Below the pieces are notes generated by a model. That model did no database searches. It saw only the letters and a program-made list of their open reading frames with translations, and had not been told where the DNA came from. The position numbers and the translations under genes are program-made. Below, piece after piece: positions 27,038 through 35,065 of a stretch of 64,000 bases of DNA (its first letter is position 1; each line of letters starts with the position of its first letter). Source of the stretch: Bacillota bacterium (GTDB lineage: Bacteria; Bacillota; UBA4882; UBA8346); contig JAEYRN010000044.1 of the NCBI GenBank assembly GCA_023435565.1, forward strand, positions 1 to 64,000. The letters are read 5' to 3'.

Positions 27038-27544
27038 TTGCCGTATTTTCTATTGACCTTTCTTGTATTAATAATCGATCAACTTGTCAAAATAGTTATT
27101 GTAATGAAACTGCTACCTTTTCAGAACGTTTGGATTATTAGTAACGTTTTTGCCATCAGTTATGTCCGTAATTATGGAGCGGCATTCGGTATCATGCAAT
27201 CACAAAAGTTGCTTTTGATAATCTTATCATTACTGGTGATTCTATTAGTTTGGTTCAATCGACATAAATTGACCCAATATCCTAAAATTTTACAAATGGG
27301 GTTAGCGATTGCTTTGGGAGGCGCATTGGGTAATCTGGTTGATCGAATCCGGTTGGGCTATGTGGTTGATTTTTTGGATTTTCAAGTATGGCCGGTTTTT
27401 AATATTGCCGATATTGGTATTGTCTGTGGGGTGGGATTAATAATCCTCGGACTTTTCTTTGAACAATCGCAAATATGGAAAAAAATAAGCAGAGGACCGC
27501 AAGAGGTTTCCCGCGGTTCAGTTAGCGAGGAGGACATTAAATGA
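27038..27544 (+). CDS. lspA: Lipoprotein signal peptidase II
   Basis: 168 residues, four membrane helices. The catalytic aspartates lie in GNLVDRIRLGYVVDFLDF and FNIADIGI; VRNYGAAFGI is the conserved early motif. The TTG start has AAAGGGG 7 bp upstream. It cleaves prolipoproteins after lipidation by Lgt, which is encoded by the next gene with a 4-bp overlap. The C-terminal tail is longer and more polar than usual. Confidence 0.93.
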   Translation: MPYFLLTFLVLIIDQLVKIVIVMKLLPFQNVWIISNVFAISYVRNYGAAFGIMQSQKLLLIILSLLVILLVWFNRHKLTQYPKILQMGLAIALGGALGNLVDRIRLGYVVDFLDFQVWPVFNIADIGIVCGVGLIILGLFFEQSQIWKKISRGPQEVSRGSVSEEDIK

Positions 27545-28320
27545 GACCGGTTTTATTTGAGGTTTTTGGGTGGCCGATTCATTCCTATGGATTGATGTTG
27601 GCAATTGCCTTTTTAATTGGAGTTTATGGGGTAGGGCGTTCCTCTCAAAAATATGGAATTAGTTTTGATATAATTGTTGATTTGGGGGTATGGGCCTTAA
27701 TCGGAGCTATTGTTGGCTCTAGGTTAGCTTATGTAATTACGGAGTATCAATATTATCTTAATTACCCGTGGGAAATAATATTAATCAATTCCGGAGGTTT
27801 AGCTTTTCATGGGGGTTTACTAGGCGGGTTTGGGGCCGGTTTTTGGTACTTAAAACGTAAAGGGGTTTATCCTTGGAAATTGGCTGATTTGGTAGCGCCA
27901 TTTATTGCATTAGGTTATGCAGTTGTAAGGATCGGGTGCCTTCTCAAAGGATGTTGTTATGGGAAAGAAACATCAGTATTTTGGGCGCTTCCCTGTTCGG
28001 GAAACGATCATTTGTTGCGCCATCCGACCCAGATTTATTCAATGGTTGGCAGCGTATTGCTTTTTGTGGTATTGTGGAAACTTCGCAATCACAAACGGTT
28101 TCCTGGGTTTCTCTTTGTTTTATACATCGGATTATACTCCATTATGCGTTTTGTAGTTGAATTTTTTAGAGTAGCCCCAATGGTATTTCCATGGTTAAGT
28201 TTAGCCCAGTTAGTTTGTATTATTTTAGCGGTTATTGCATTCGGATTAATCTTTTGGATTGATTGGCGTTTTAATCAAGGAAGGAGAAATCCTGATGCAA
28301 CAGCGGAGTTTAACCGCTAA
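27541..28320 (+). CDS. lgt: Prolipoprotein diacylglyceryl transferase
   Basis: 259 residues, about seven membrane helices. Conserved features are the start PVLFEVFGWPIHSYGLML, SGGLAFHGGLLGG, an arginine in VVRIGCLLKGCCYG and RHPTQIYSM. It adds diacylglycerol to lipobox cysteines. The CCYG segment is the variant found in many Firmicutes where others have NGE. It overlaps lspA by 4 bp and rluD by 26 bp, so the three genes are co-translated. Confidence 0.93.
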   Translation: MRPVLFEVFGWPIHSYGLMLAIAFLIGVYGVGRSSQKYGISFDIIVDLGVWALIGAIVGSRLAYVITEYQYYLNYPWEIILINSGGLAFHGGLLGGFGAGFWYLKRKGVYPWKLADLVAPFIALGYAVVRIGCLLKGCCYGKETSVFWALPCSGNDHLLRHPTQIYSMVGSVLLFVVLWKLRNHKRFPGFLFVLYIGLYSIMRFVVEFFRVAPMVFPWLSLAQLVCIILAVIAFGLIFWIDWRFNQGRRNPDATAEFNR

Positions 28321-29215
28321 TCAGGAAGCGGCCGGGGAACGGCTGGACCAGTTTCTAACCCAAACCGGATTATGGCCATCACGTTCTTTTGTTCAAAAGA
28401 TTATTAATAACGGCGGTGTAGCAATTGGTTCAAAAATTGTAAAAGCCAGCTATCGCCTGGAGGGTGGGGACCAGTTAACTGTAACCTGGGATGATCCTAA
28501 ACCTTTAATCGCCGAGCCGGAAGCTATTCCTCTGGATATATTATACGAAGATTCTGACCTGGTGGTAGTTGCTAAACCGAGAGGAATGGTGGTTCATCCG
28601 GCAGCGGGTAATTATCGGGGAACATTGGTCAATGCTTTACTTGAACATTGCCGTGACTTGTCGGGTATTGGAGGTGTAATCCGGCCTGGAATTGTCCATC
28701 GGTTGGACAAGGATACTTCCGGAGTGTTAGTGGTTGCCAAGAATGATTTTGCTCATCTAAACCTGGCAGCACAGATCAAATTACGAACGATGAAACGTAT
28801 TTATAAAGTTTTAGTCCATGGTAATCCACGAGAATCAGGGCGGATTGAGGCTCCCATCGGTAGACATCCGGTTGAAAGAAAAAAGATGGCGGTAGTAACT
28901 AATGGTAAACCGGCAGCAACTAATTTTATAGTTTTGGAATATTTTTCAGATTATGCCTTGCTGGAGGCCAGGTTAGAATCAGGCCGTACTCATCAGATTA
29001 GAGTCCATTTTAGTTATTTAGGTTACCCTGTAGTTGGGGATCCGGTTTATGGTCGAAAAAAAGAGGTGGTTCCTATTTCAGGGCAAGCCTTGCATGCCGA
29101 TACTTTAGGTTTTATCCATCCAAGAACCTCCAAATATCTGGAGTTTTCAAAAGAAATGCCCATTGAAATGCAAAAAGCAATTGATTGGTGCCGAAGGCAG
29201 AGCCATCAAAGATAA
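28295..29215 (+). CDS. rluD: RluD-type 23S rRNA pseudouridine synthase
   Basis: 306 residues from the ATG at 28295 with AAGGAG upstream. An N-terminal S4 RNA-binding domain (about 14-75) precedes the synthase domain with the catalytic HRLDKDTSGVLVVAK, then ESGRTHQIRVH and VGDPVYG. It modifies helix 69 uridines in 23S rRNA. The lspA-lgt-rluD order is common in Firmicutes. Confidence 0.92.
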   Translation: MQQRSLTANQEAAGERLDQFLTQTGLWPSRSFVQKIINNGGVAIGSKIVKASYRLEGGDQLTVTWDDPKPLIAEPEAIPLDILYEDSDLVVVAKPRGMVVHPAAGNYRGTLVNALLEHCRDLSGIGGVIRPGIVHRLDKDTSGVLVVAKNDFAHLNLAAQIKLRTMKRIYKVLVHGNPRESGRIEAPIGRHPVERKKMAVVTNGKPAATNFIVLEYFSDYALLEARLESGRTHQIRVHFSYLGYPVVGDPVYGRKKEVVPISGQALHADTLGFIHPRTSKYLEFSKEMPIEMQKAIDWCRRQSHQR

Positions 29216-29249
29216 GGATGGAAGCTGAAACCTTTTTCAGCTTCCATCC
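29216..29249. terminator. Bidirectional hairpin after rluD
   Basis: A perfect 15-bp stem, GGATGGAAGCTGAAA (29216-29230) with TTTCAGCTTCCATCC (29235-29249), and a 4-base loop. There is no long T tract, but it sits between two convergent genes. Confidence 0.65.
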
Positions 29250-29260
29250 GGGAGGAAAAA

Positions 29261-29428
29261 TCACCTTCGTACTGTAGGCCGGAACAAATCAAGCAAGCCT
29301 AAGGCGACATGAGCTAGACCAAAACCTAGGATTCCAGCTCCCCATTTCTTTTTGAGAGTCATTGCGCCGACGCCGGAAACTGCAGCTCCGACTCCGGTAA
29401 CAACCCAACTAGTAGTAGTCGCTTTCAA
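29261..29428 (-). CDS. Small glycine/alanine-rich membrane protein
   Basis: 55 residues from a TTG start at 29428, chosen because GGAGGTGG lies 4 bp before it; the upstream in-frame ATG at 29443 would place that RBS inside the gene. Two short hydrophobic segments, GVGAAVSGVGAM and GAGILGFGLAHVALGLLDL, flank a KKKWG turn. Similar short GAGILGFGLAH-type peptides occur in Firmicutes as hypothetical proteins. Function is unknown. Confidence 0.6.
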   Translation of the reverse strand: MKATTTSWVVTGVGAAVSGVGAMTLKKKWGAGILGFGLAHVALGLLDLFRPTVRR

Positions 29429-29561
29429 AATTCCACCTCCCATAGTAGCATCTCCGGTTTTGGATAAAATTTGATACCAATTTTTTATAATACAGCATGA
29501 ACTTTTAAATATTAGTGTTAGAAGGTAAAAGAAGTATAATAAGTTGAAGATATTATTTTAG

Positions 29562-29590
29562 TTGACGAATTGAGGAACAAATGGTATACT
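29562..29590 (+). promoter_or_regulatory. Promoter of the infC-rpmI-rplT operon
   Basis: TTGACG (29562-29567) and TATACT (29585-29590) are 17 bp apart and sit directly before the structured leader. Confidence 0.75.
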
Positions 29591-29597
29591 TTTTTTA

Positions 29598-29705
29598 ATT
29601 AATCAAGAAGAAGCCATCCGCTTCTCACCTGAACACTTAAGTGACGGGTTAATAAACAATGTTTTTACATTGATTTTTCAGCGGGTGGTTTAGCCCGTTT
29701 TTTTA
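29598..29705 (+). ncRNA. L20-type autoregulatory leader (infC leader)
   Basis: CCATCCGCT (29614-29622) can pair with AGCGGGTGG (29680-29688). The 3' arm of that pairing is also part of a terminator hairpin, CGGG (29682-29685) with CCCG (29694-29697), followed by a run of T. The two structures are exclusive. A small hairpin, CAATG(T4)ACATTG, lies at about 29657-29672. In Firmicutes, L20 binds such leaders and favours termination before infC. The position directly before infC supports this. Confidence 0.75.
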
Positions 29706-29728
29706 TTTGTTTTAGGAGGTGTTCACTT

Positions 29729-30241
29729 ATTAGTAACGAGTTGCGAATTAATGAGGAGATCCGGGCTAGAGAGATCCGGGTTGTTAGTGCCGACGGAGAA
29801 CAGCTGGGCATAATGTCGGTTAAGGACGCATTAAAAGTAGCCCAGGAAAAGGACCTTGATCTCGTTGAAGTTGCTCCTACCGCCAAACCACCGGTTTGCA
29901 GGATTATGGATTATGGGAAATACCGTTATGAACAAAGTAAAAGAGAACGGGAAGCTCGTAAAAAACAAAAAGTGATTGAGATCAAGGAAATTAGAATGAC
30001 TCCGAAGATCGAAGCCCATGATTTTCAGGTCAAGGTAAAAGCAACCCAGAAATTTTTAAAAGATGGGGATAAGGTCAAAGCGATGATCCGTTTCCGCGGC
30101 CGGGAGATTGTCCATGCCGATTTGGGCAAGACTCTTCTGATGCAACTCTTTGAAAATGTGCGAGATCAAGCGGTAATGGAACGTGAACCAAAGATCGAAG
30201 GCAAAAACATGATTATGATTTTGGCCGGGAAAGCAGAATAG
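29729..30241 (+). CDS. infC: Translation initiation factor IF-3
   Basis: 170 residues using an ATT start at 29729. AGGAGGT (29714-29720) is 8 bp upstream of ATT but 20 bp from the next conventional start, TTG at 29741. The frame from ATT gives ISNELRINEEIRAREIRVV, the expected IF-3 N-terminus. Non-AUG (AUU) starts let IF-3 repress its own translation by rejecting the start codon. The two domains and linker are normal (VAPTAKPPVCRIMDYGKY; RFRGREIVH). Confidence 0.93.
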   Translation: MSNELRINEEIRAREIRVVSADGEQLGIMSVKDALKVAQEKDLDLVEVAPTAKPPVCRIMDYGKYRYEQSKREREARKKQKVIEIKEIRMTPKIEAHDFQVKVKATQKFLKDGDKVKAMIRFRGREIVHADLGKTLLMQLFENVRDQAVMEREPKIEGKNMIMILAGKAE

Positions 30242-30260
30242 AAGAAAGGAGCATGATATT

Positions 30261-30455
30261 ATGCCGAAAATGAAAACTCATCGTGGCGCTGCCAAAAGAT
30301 TTAAAGTTACCGGTAGCGGCAAGATCAAAAAAAGTAACGCCTTTAAGAGACATATGCTGGAGTCAAAAACTTCAAAACGGAAACGCGGCTTGCGTAAAGC
30401 CGAAATTATTAGCCCGGGGGACGAGGGAAGAGTAAAGCGTATGCTTGGTTTATAA
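30261..30455 (+). CDS. rpmI: Ribosomal protein L35
   Basis: 64 residues, very basic, starting MPKMKTHRGAAKRFKVTGSG with the usual KRHML segment and RGLRKA near the end. It follows infC by 19 bp with GAAAGGAGC as RBS. It is a component of the large ribosomal subunit. Confidence 0.96.
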   Translation: MPKMKTHRGAAKRFKVTGSGKIKKSNAFKRHMLESKTSKRKRGLRKAEIISPGDEGRVKRMLGL

Positions 30456-30481
30456 ATTATCATAGTTTAATCCTTAGATAG

Positions 30482-30555
30482 TCGTCCACGTCAATATCCG
30501 ATTGACACAACGTAAAATAATAAAAATAAATTGACGTGGATCGACAAGCGTCGAT
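30482..30555 (+). promoter_or_regulatory. Structured rpmI-rplT spacer
   Basis: In the 136-bp gap, TCCACGTCAA (30485-30494) pairs with TTGACGTGGA (30531-30540) across an AT-rich loop, and ATCGAC (30540-30545) pairs with GTCGAT (30550-30555) just after it. The second hairpin ends 36 bp before the rplT ATG. There is no T tract, so it is not a terminator. A role in L20 autoregulation or mRNA processing is inferred. Confidence 0.5.
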
Positions 30556-30591
30556 AGCATTTTCTGAGTAGATAATAGGAGGAGGATTTTT

Positions 30592-30945
30592 ATGGCAAGG
30601 GCAAAGGGCGGTTTTACTAGCCGTCATCGTCATAAAAAAGTTTTAAAATTAGCAAAAGGGTATCGTGGTTCTAAAAGCAGACTTTTTAGACCTGCAAATG
30701 CTCAGGTTCTAAAAGCTTTAGCCAGTGCTTTTAGAGACCGCCGCGCTAAAAAGCGTGATTTTCGGAAGTTATGGATTACCAGAATTAATGCAGCTGCTCG
30801 GATGAACGGCATGTCTTACAGTACCTTTATTAACGGTCTAAAAAAAGCGGGAGTTCAAGTAAACCGCAAAGTATTAGCAGATTTAGCGGTTTATGATGGT
30901 CAAGCTTTTAAAGAATTGATTGGAATGGCTAAGTCCAATAAGTGA
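30592..30945 (+). CDS. rplT: Ribosomal protein L20
   Basis: 117 residues, basic, with the standard start MARAKGGFTSRHRHKKVLK, GYRGSKSRLFRPA and WITRINAAARMNGMSYSTF. AGGAGGAGG precedes the ATG. L20 organises 23S rRNA assembly and in Firmicutes represses its own operon by binding the leader. Confidence 0.97.
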   Translation: MARAKGGFTSRHRHKKVLKLAKGYRGSKSRLFRPANAQVLKALASAFRDRRAKKRDFRKLWITRINAAARMNGMSYSTFINGLKKAGVQVNRKVLADLAVYDGQAFKELIGMAKSNK

Positions 30946-30983
30946 TAATGAAAAAGATCTCACAATATGAGATCCTTATAAAA

Positions 30984-31013
30984 AACCCGGATCATAATCG
31001 GTCCGGGTTTTTT
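30984..31013 (+). terminator. Terminator of the infC operon
   Basis: AACCCGGAT (30984-30992) pairs with GTCCGGGTT (31001-31009; the last pair is T-G), followed by TTTTT. Confidence 0.88.
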
Positions 31014-31041
31014 ATTATTCGTAAAGTATTTTTTATGATCT

Positions 31042-32667
31042 TTAAAATTCAATCACTAACAAATCAACGCGGTTGTCTACCGACGCTTTACTATCCTCGG
31101 AGTCTGAGAAGAAGGGATAAACTTTTCCGTTATCTATAGCGCTGATGCGGTCTTCACTAATTCCATTTTCAATTAAATAAGATTTAATGGCATTCAAGCG
31201 TTTTTTGGCTAATTCCAGATCCTCCTTACCGGTGCTATGGTTTTTAGCATTAGCCACAAGAATAATGAAACTTGAGGTACTTTCTTGTAAAATCAAAATA
31301 CTCTTATTTATGCGCTTAAATTGCTCATTGTCTAGTTCCGCCGATTTGCTATTGAAAAAGATGGATTGACTTCGATCAGCCCAATTTGCCGGATTGGTTT
31401 CCCAAATGGAGATATCGACTCTTCGATTATACCACCAAGATGATTCATTATGCCCTTTTTTAACCGGGTAATCTTCCCCATAAGCGTTAATAGTTATTTT
31501 TTCAGGGTCAAATCCGTTTTCTACCAAGAACTTTTTAACAGTTTCAGCGCGCCGTCCGGCTAAAGCAACATTGTATTCCCTAGTGCCCCGTTCATCGGCA
31601 TGGCCGTCCAATACTATGTATGAATTTTTGAAATCTTTTAATAAATCCAGATCATAGTTTAAGCGAGGCTCCTGATCGCGGCGGATATTAAATTTGTCAA
31701 AATCAAAAAAGAGTGATTTTAACAATTTTTCTTCCATAATTTTTTCAATAGTGAAACCACCGGATAAGATACCGGTTTTTCCATCGGGATTGGAGATAAT
31801 TACATCATATACACCGGCTTCTTGCTCACTCAAATCAAAGGTAGATAACATATTGGATTCGGAAGTCACACCCGTATCGGAACCGGGGATTTCCTTACCG
31901 GATTTGGCCAGTTTTGCAGATGCGTTTTTATCAAAATTATCTCCGGTTAGAGTTACGGTAACCGGTCCGTCATTGGTCCCTCGGTTGGGGATGATCATTT
32001 TAATTATCGGAGATTGGCTGTCAACTGCGAAGGATTTACTCAAAACGCCGGATTGACCATCGGTATTTATTACTTTTACATCATAAACTCCGGGAGTTGC
32101 CCCATTAAGATCTAAATCGCAAGATATTTGGGATTCGGAGACTACTTTAACTTTAGTCCCGTTGATATCTGCCAAATCTTGACCGCATAATACGACTTTG
32201 GCGCCGTTCTTGAAGTTGTCTCCATTTACGGATACGGAGACCATGGTGTTCTTTAACCCCATCTTGGGAATTATTGCCGATACTATGGGAGTAGTAGCGA
32301 CAATTGTAAAAGTGCCGGGAGGAGAGGCTACCTTTTCTTTTTTAGTGATAGAACCCACGTTATAAACAATAAGGTCCCATTTGCCAACGGTTTTGTCTTT
32401 TAAGTTAAAAGTACAAGTGACTTGGTTTTTTGAAACCAGCTGGACATTGGTAGCAATAATATCTGGCTCTCCGGGTTTGGTTAGCTTTACCCCCACCGAC
32501 TTATGAAATTTTGCGCCATTTATTGTAATATCGATACTTCCCTTGTTGATCCCTTGGTCGGGACTGATTGAATTCAGGGAGGGAACCGGACATGCTGACG
32601 TTATTATAGATGAGCTAATTAGTAAAATTAAGACTAAGCTTAATATGGTAATTAATCTTATGCGCAT
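31042..32667 (-). CDS. Exported protein with three IPT/TIG domains and two OmpA-like domains
   Basis: 541 residues: signal peptide (about 1-25, ending ITSAC), three consecutive IPT/TIG immunoglobulin-like repeats (about 28-120, 122-215, 217-305), each with a P..G.....V.I.G.NF pattern, then an OmpA/Pal-type domain (about 315-425) with LDGHADERGTREYN and a second, more diverged OmpA-like domain (about 430-541). OmpA-like domains bind peptidoglycan; IPT repeats would extend it away from the wall. The first OmpA domain keeps the Asp and Arg (GRRAE, NRRVD) that contact diaminopimelate. This fits a diderm envelope. Lipidation at the Cys after the signal is possible but the -3 residue is atypical. 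Confidence 0.82.
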   Translation of the reverse strand: MRIRLITILSLVLILLISSSIITSACPVPSLNSISPDQGINKGSIDITINGAKFHKSVGVKLTKPGEPDIIATNVQLVSKNQVTCTFNLKDKTVGKWDLIVYNVGSITKKEKVASPPGTFTIVATTPIVSAIIPKMGLKNTMVSVSVNGDNFKNGAKVVLCGQDLADINGTKVKVVSESQISCDLDLNGATPGVYDVKVINTDGQSGVLSKSFAVDSQSPIIKMIIPNRGTNDGPVTVTLTGDNFDKNASAKLAKSGKEIPGSDTGVTSESNMLSTFDLSEQEAGVYDVIISNPDGKTGILSGGFTIEKIMEEKLLKSLFFDFDKFNIRRDQEPRLNYDLDLLKDFKNSYIVLDGHADERGTREYNVALAGRRAETVKKFLVENGFDPEKITINAYGEDYPVKKGHNESSWWYNRRVDISIWETNPANWADRSQSIFFNSKSAELDNEQFKRINKSILILQESTSSFIILVANAKNHSTGKEDLELAKKRLNAIKSYLIENGISEDRISAIDNGKVYPFFSDSEDSKASVDNRVDLLVIEF

Positions 32668-32997
32668 AACTTCACCTCCAGAAAAATATGATTAAATATT
32701 AAAACTTTCGATTTTTCTTTGGAAAATTCCTCCTTTCTGTTTTGAATTGTGAAGACATTAACTGAAACAGTATTTGACTTATATAAAGTTTTAATTCGTG
32801 TTTTAACTGAATTTTAACGAAGAAAGTTATAATACACATGAATAGATTTATATTTTAATTCGATTTTCATCCTCAAACCGTTGGATAGGCAAGGGAAAGA
32901 TACAGTGTTTATTACAATTTATGAATCTAGGAAAACTTATAGTACACGTTTCTAAAATTTATAGTTACAAAATATTCCAATTTACTTTAATATCTGT

Positions 32998-33112
32998 GGG
33001 AATTGCATAATTACCTTAATAAACCCTTTGGCCACAATATATAGTGACTAGCCCAGATGTATCTATCAATATATTTTGAGCCAAAGCTTAAATTATGAAT
33101 TATGCAATTCCT
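32998..33112. repeat. 112-bp palindromic repeat, copy 2
   Basis: The best-preserved copy. It opens GGAATTGCATAATTACC and closes GAATTATGCAATTCC. The inner arms GGCCACAATATATAGTGA and CAATATATTTTGAGCC are near-complementary, and the core is CCCAGATGTATCTATCA. It sits in the 685-bp gene-free stretch before exbB, ending 241 bp before its ATG. Another inverted repeat, TATGTCGCAAT (33131-33141) with ATTGCGACATA (33165-33175), follows. The rest of this spacer shows nothing recognisable. Confidence 0.85.
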
Positions 33113-33352
33113 TATATCCATCATGGAAAATATGTCGCAATAATCCACGCTTATCCAAGAAACATATTGCGACATAATTAGGAATGTGTAATAAAAAGCG
33201 AAGCTTTCGGATTAAATTACTTATAGAAATATGATCATTCTTTTGGCTTGGCGTAATCAAATAAATTTTGGTCTTTGGTTCATTTTGGGCAAAGGAATTC
33301 CGGACAAATTAGCGAAGAATACAAAAAGATCAAGTTTTTGGGAGGCGGGAAG

Positions 33353-33955
33353 ATGTGGGAATTCTTTACTAAAGGCGGCGTGATGATGATCCCGCTGGGC
33401 TTATGTTCGTTTGCGGCAGTGGTTATCATCATTGAAAGATTGTTATTCTTTTATTTTGGTGAGAAGGATGACACCGAAGGTAAAAATGGGATTATTCATT
33501 TTTTAAATCAAGGAAAACTTGATGAGGTTAAATCAATTATATTAAGGCTTAACTCGGCTTCGGCAAGGATTGCTCAAGCTGCGCTTGAGCAGAATGCTAA
33601 GGACCGAAGTTTATTGGAAATTGCAATCCAATCCGCCGGTGACAATGAAGTAAAGCGCATACAACGCGGGCTAGGGATGTTGGATACGATCGTAACCGCC
33701 AGTCCTTTATTGGGGTTACTTGGTACCGTAACCGGAATTATCCGTTCATTTACCGCATTATCAATAGGAGGAGTTACCCAGGCTACACATTTGAGTTTGG
33801 GGATCGCCGAAGCGCTTTACACTACTGCTTTTGGTTTGGCAATTGCCATTCCGTCACTGTTTTTCTTAAATTTCTTTTATGGAATTGTCGAACGACGGGC
33901 TGAACAACTAACCTCCACCTGCCAAGAGATTTTGACGATACTTAACAAAGGTTAG
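33353..33955 (+). CDS. exbB: ExbB/TolQ-type proton channel protein
   Basis: 200 residues from the ATG at 33353 (GGAGGCGGGAAG upstream; the longer frame from 33275 has no RBS). Three membrane helices; the conserved middle region LGMLDTIVTASPLLGLLGTV and the third helix GIAEALYTTAFGLAIAIP are typical MotA/TolQ/ExbB signatures. It forms the proton-conducting stator with ExbD that energises TonB. First gene of an exbB-exbD-tonB operon. Confidence 0.92.
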   Translation: MWEFFTKGGVMMIPLGLCSFAAVVIIIERLLFFYFGEKDDTEGKNGIIHFLNQGKLDEVKSIILRLNSASARIAQAALEQNAKDRSLLEIAIQSAGDNEVKRIQRGLGMLDTIVTASPLLGLLGTVTGIIRSFTALSIGGVTQATHLSLGIAEALYTTAFGLAIAIPSLFFLNFFYGIVERRAEQLTSTCQEILTILNKG

Positions 33956-33964
33956 GTGGTTAAA

Positions 33965-34420
33965 ATGATACTAAAGGTTAAACGGAGAAAACCACGGCTT
34001 GAAATAATACCGATGATCGATATCATCTTTTTTATGTTGGTCTTCTTTTTAATGTTTTCAACTTTAAAAACTACGCAAACCGGTGTGGAAATTGAACTCC
34101 CTAAAACGGTCAATATGGGAGATACTAAGCAAAATACGGTTGTTATCAGTATCACTAAAGAAGAGCGTATTTTTTTCGGTAAAGAACTGGTGGGGATGGA
34201 AGGACTGGCAAAAAAAGTCATACAGGAGTTGCAACAGGATTCGGCAAGCCGTTTTGTGGTAAAACCGGATGCAGCAGTACCCTATGTTGAGTTGATTGAA
34301 GTAATGGATGTTTTGGCTGGGGCCGGAGTTAAGCAACCTCTATTAGGAGTAGACCGGCGCCAAATACCGAAATCTACCCTTGAAACTCCGATGGAGCGTA
34401 CCGGCGATGACAGTATCTGA
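33965..34420 (+). CDS. exbD: ExbD/TolR-type protein
   Basis: 151 residues from the ATG at 33965 (AGGTGG just upstream). A single N-terminal helix carries the conserved Asp: IPMIDIIFFMLVFFLMFS. A periplasmic domain follows with the VKPDAAVPYVELIEVMDVL segment typical of the family. It is the partner of ExbB; the helix Asp takes part in proton transfer. It overlaps tonB by 14 bp. Confidence 0.92.
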   Translation: MILKVKRRKPRLEIIPMIDIIFFMLVFFLMFSTLKTTQTGVEIELPKTVNMGDTKQNTVVISITKEERIFFGKELVGMEGLAKKVIQELQQDSASRFVVKPDAAVPYVELIEVMDVLAGAGVKQPLLGVDRRQIPKSTLETPMERTGDDSI

Positions 34421-35048
34421 ACGCCGTAATTACCATGTAGCTATATTATTCTCAATAATTCTACATCTATCATTGGTGTTGATTATTTTCCCCATGCAGT
34501 TGCTTTCAATTCCGGCCAAAGTGGAAGAAGTGGCTGTGGGTATCTATGAATTTGTCGATTCTGAACCGGAGGTCATGACCAGCGGTCCGGATCCTGAAAT
34601 AACTATTAAAACCGACAAACCAAAACCAAAGCCAATTCCGAGTCCGACTAAACCTGTAATTCAAACTAATCCAAAACTTAAGGACGGGCAGCCTAGCCAA
34701 AATTCAAAACCAACCGAAAATATTCCAAAAGTGCCAATTAGTCTTGGAGACGGTTCGGGAATGGTTTTAGGTTTTGGGCAGAAACCAAGTTATCCAAAAA
34801 ACGCCGATAACGAAGGAGTTGAAGGCGAAGTATTGATTCGGGTTCTCCTTCGAAAGGACGGCACAATAGAAAAAGTTGAATTTAAAAAAAGATCGGGAGA
34901 TTCGCGTTTGGATAATGCCGCTAAGGATTCATTAACACGGGAATGGCTTTTTAGACCTAATACCGAAGACTATTTTATAGAAATATTGTTTTCATTTATT
35001 GATCATGAACCAGATTACAAACTGATAAATTCCGCTACCAGACCTTAG
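34407..35048 (+). CDS. tonB: TonB-family energy transducer
   Basis: 213 residues from the ATG at 34407 inside exbD; an earlier in-frame start at 34380 is possible. One N-terminal helix, a Pro/Lys-rich spacer (about 55-110, KPKPKPIPSPTKP) that spans the periplasm, and a C-terminal TonB domain with EGEVLIRVLLRKDGTIEKVE. It links the ExbBD stator to outer-membrane receptors, strong evidence for an outer membrane. No TonB-dependent receptor is in the window. Confidence 0.9.
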   Translation: MTVSERRNYHVAILFSIILHLSLVLIIFPMQLLSIPAKVEEVAVGIYEFVDSEPEVMTSGPDPEITIKTDKPKPKPIPSPTKPVIQTNPKLKDGQPSQNSKPTENIPKVPISLGDGSGMVLGFGQKPSYPKNADNEGVEGEVLIRVLLRKDGTIEKVEFKKRSGDSRLDNAAKDSLTREWLFRPNTEDYFIEILFSFIDHEPDYKLINSATRP

Positions 35049-35065
35049 GAGGTCAAGATATCATA

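Noticed and set aside
31042..32667. Lipoprotein call for the IPT/OmpA protein based on ITSAC
   Set aside because: The residue at -3 is Thr rather than Leu/Val/Ile, so the lipobox is weak; recorded only as a possibility.
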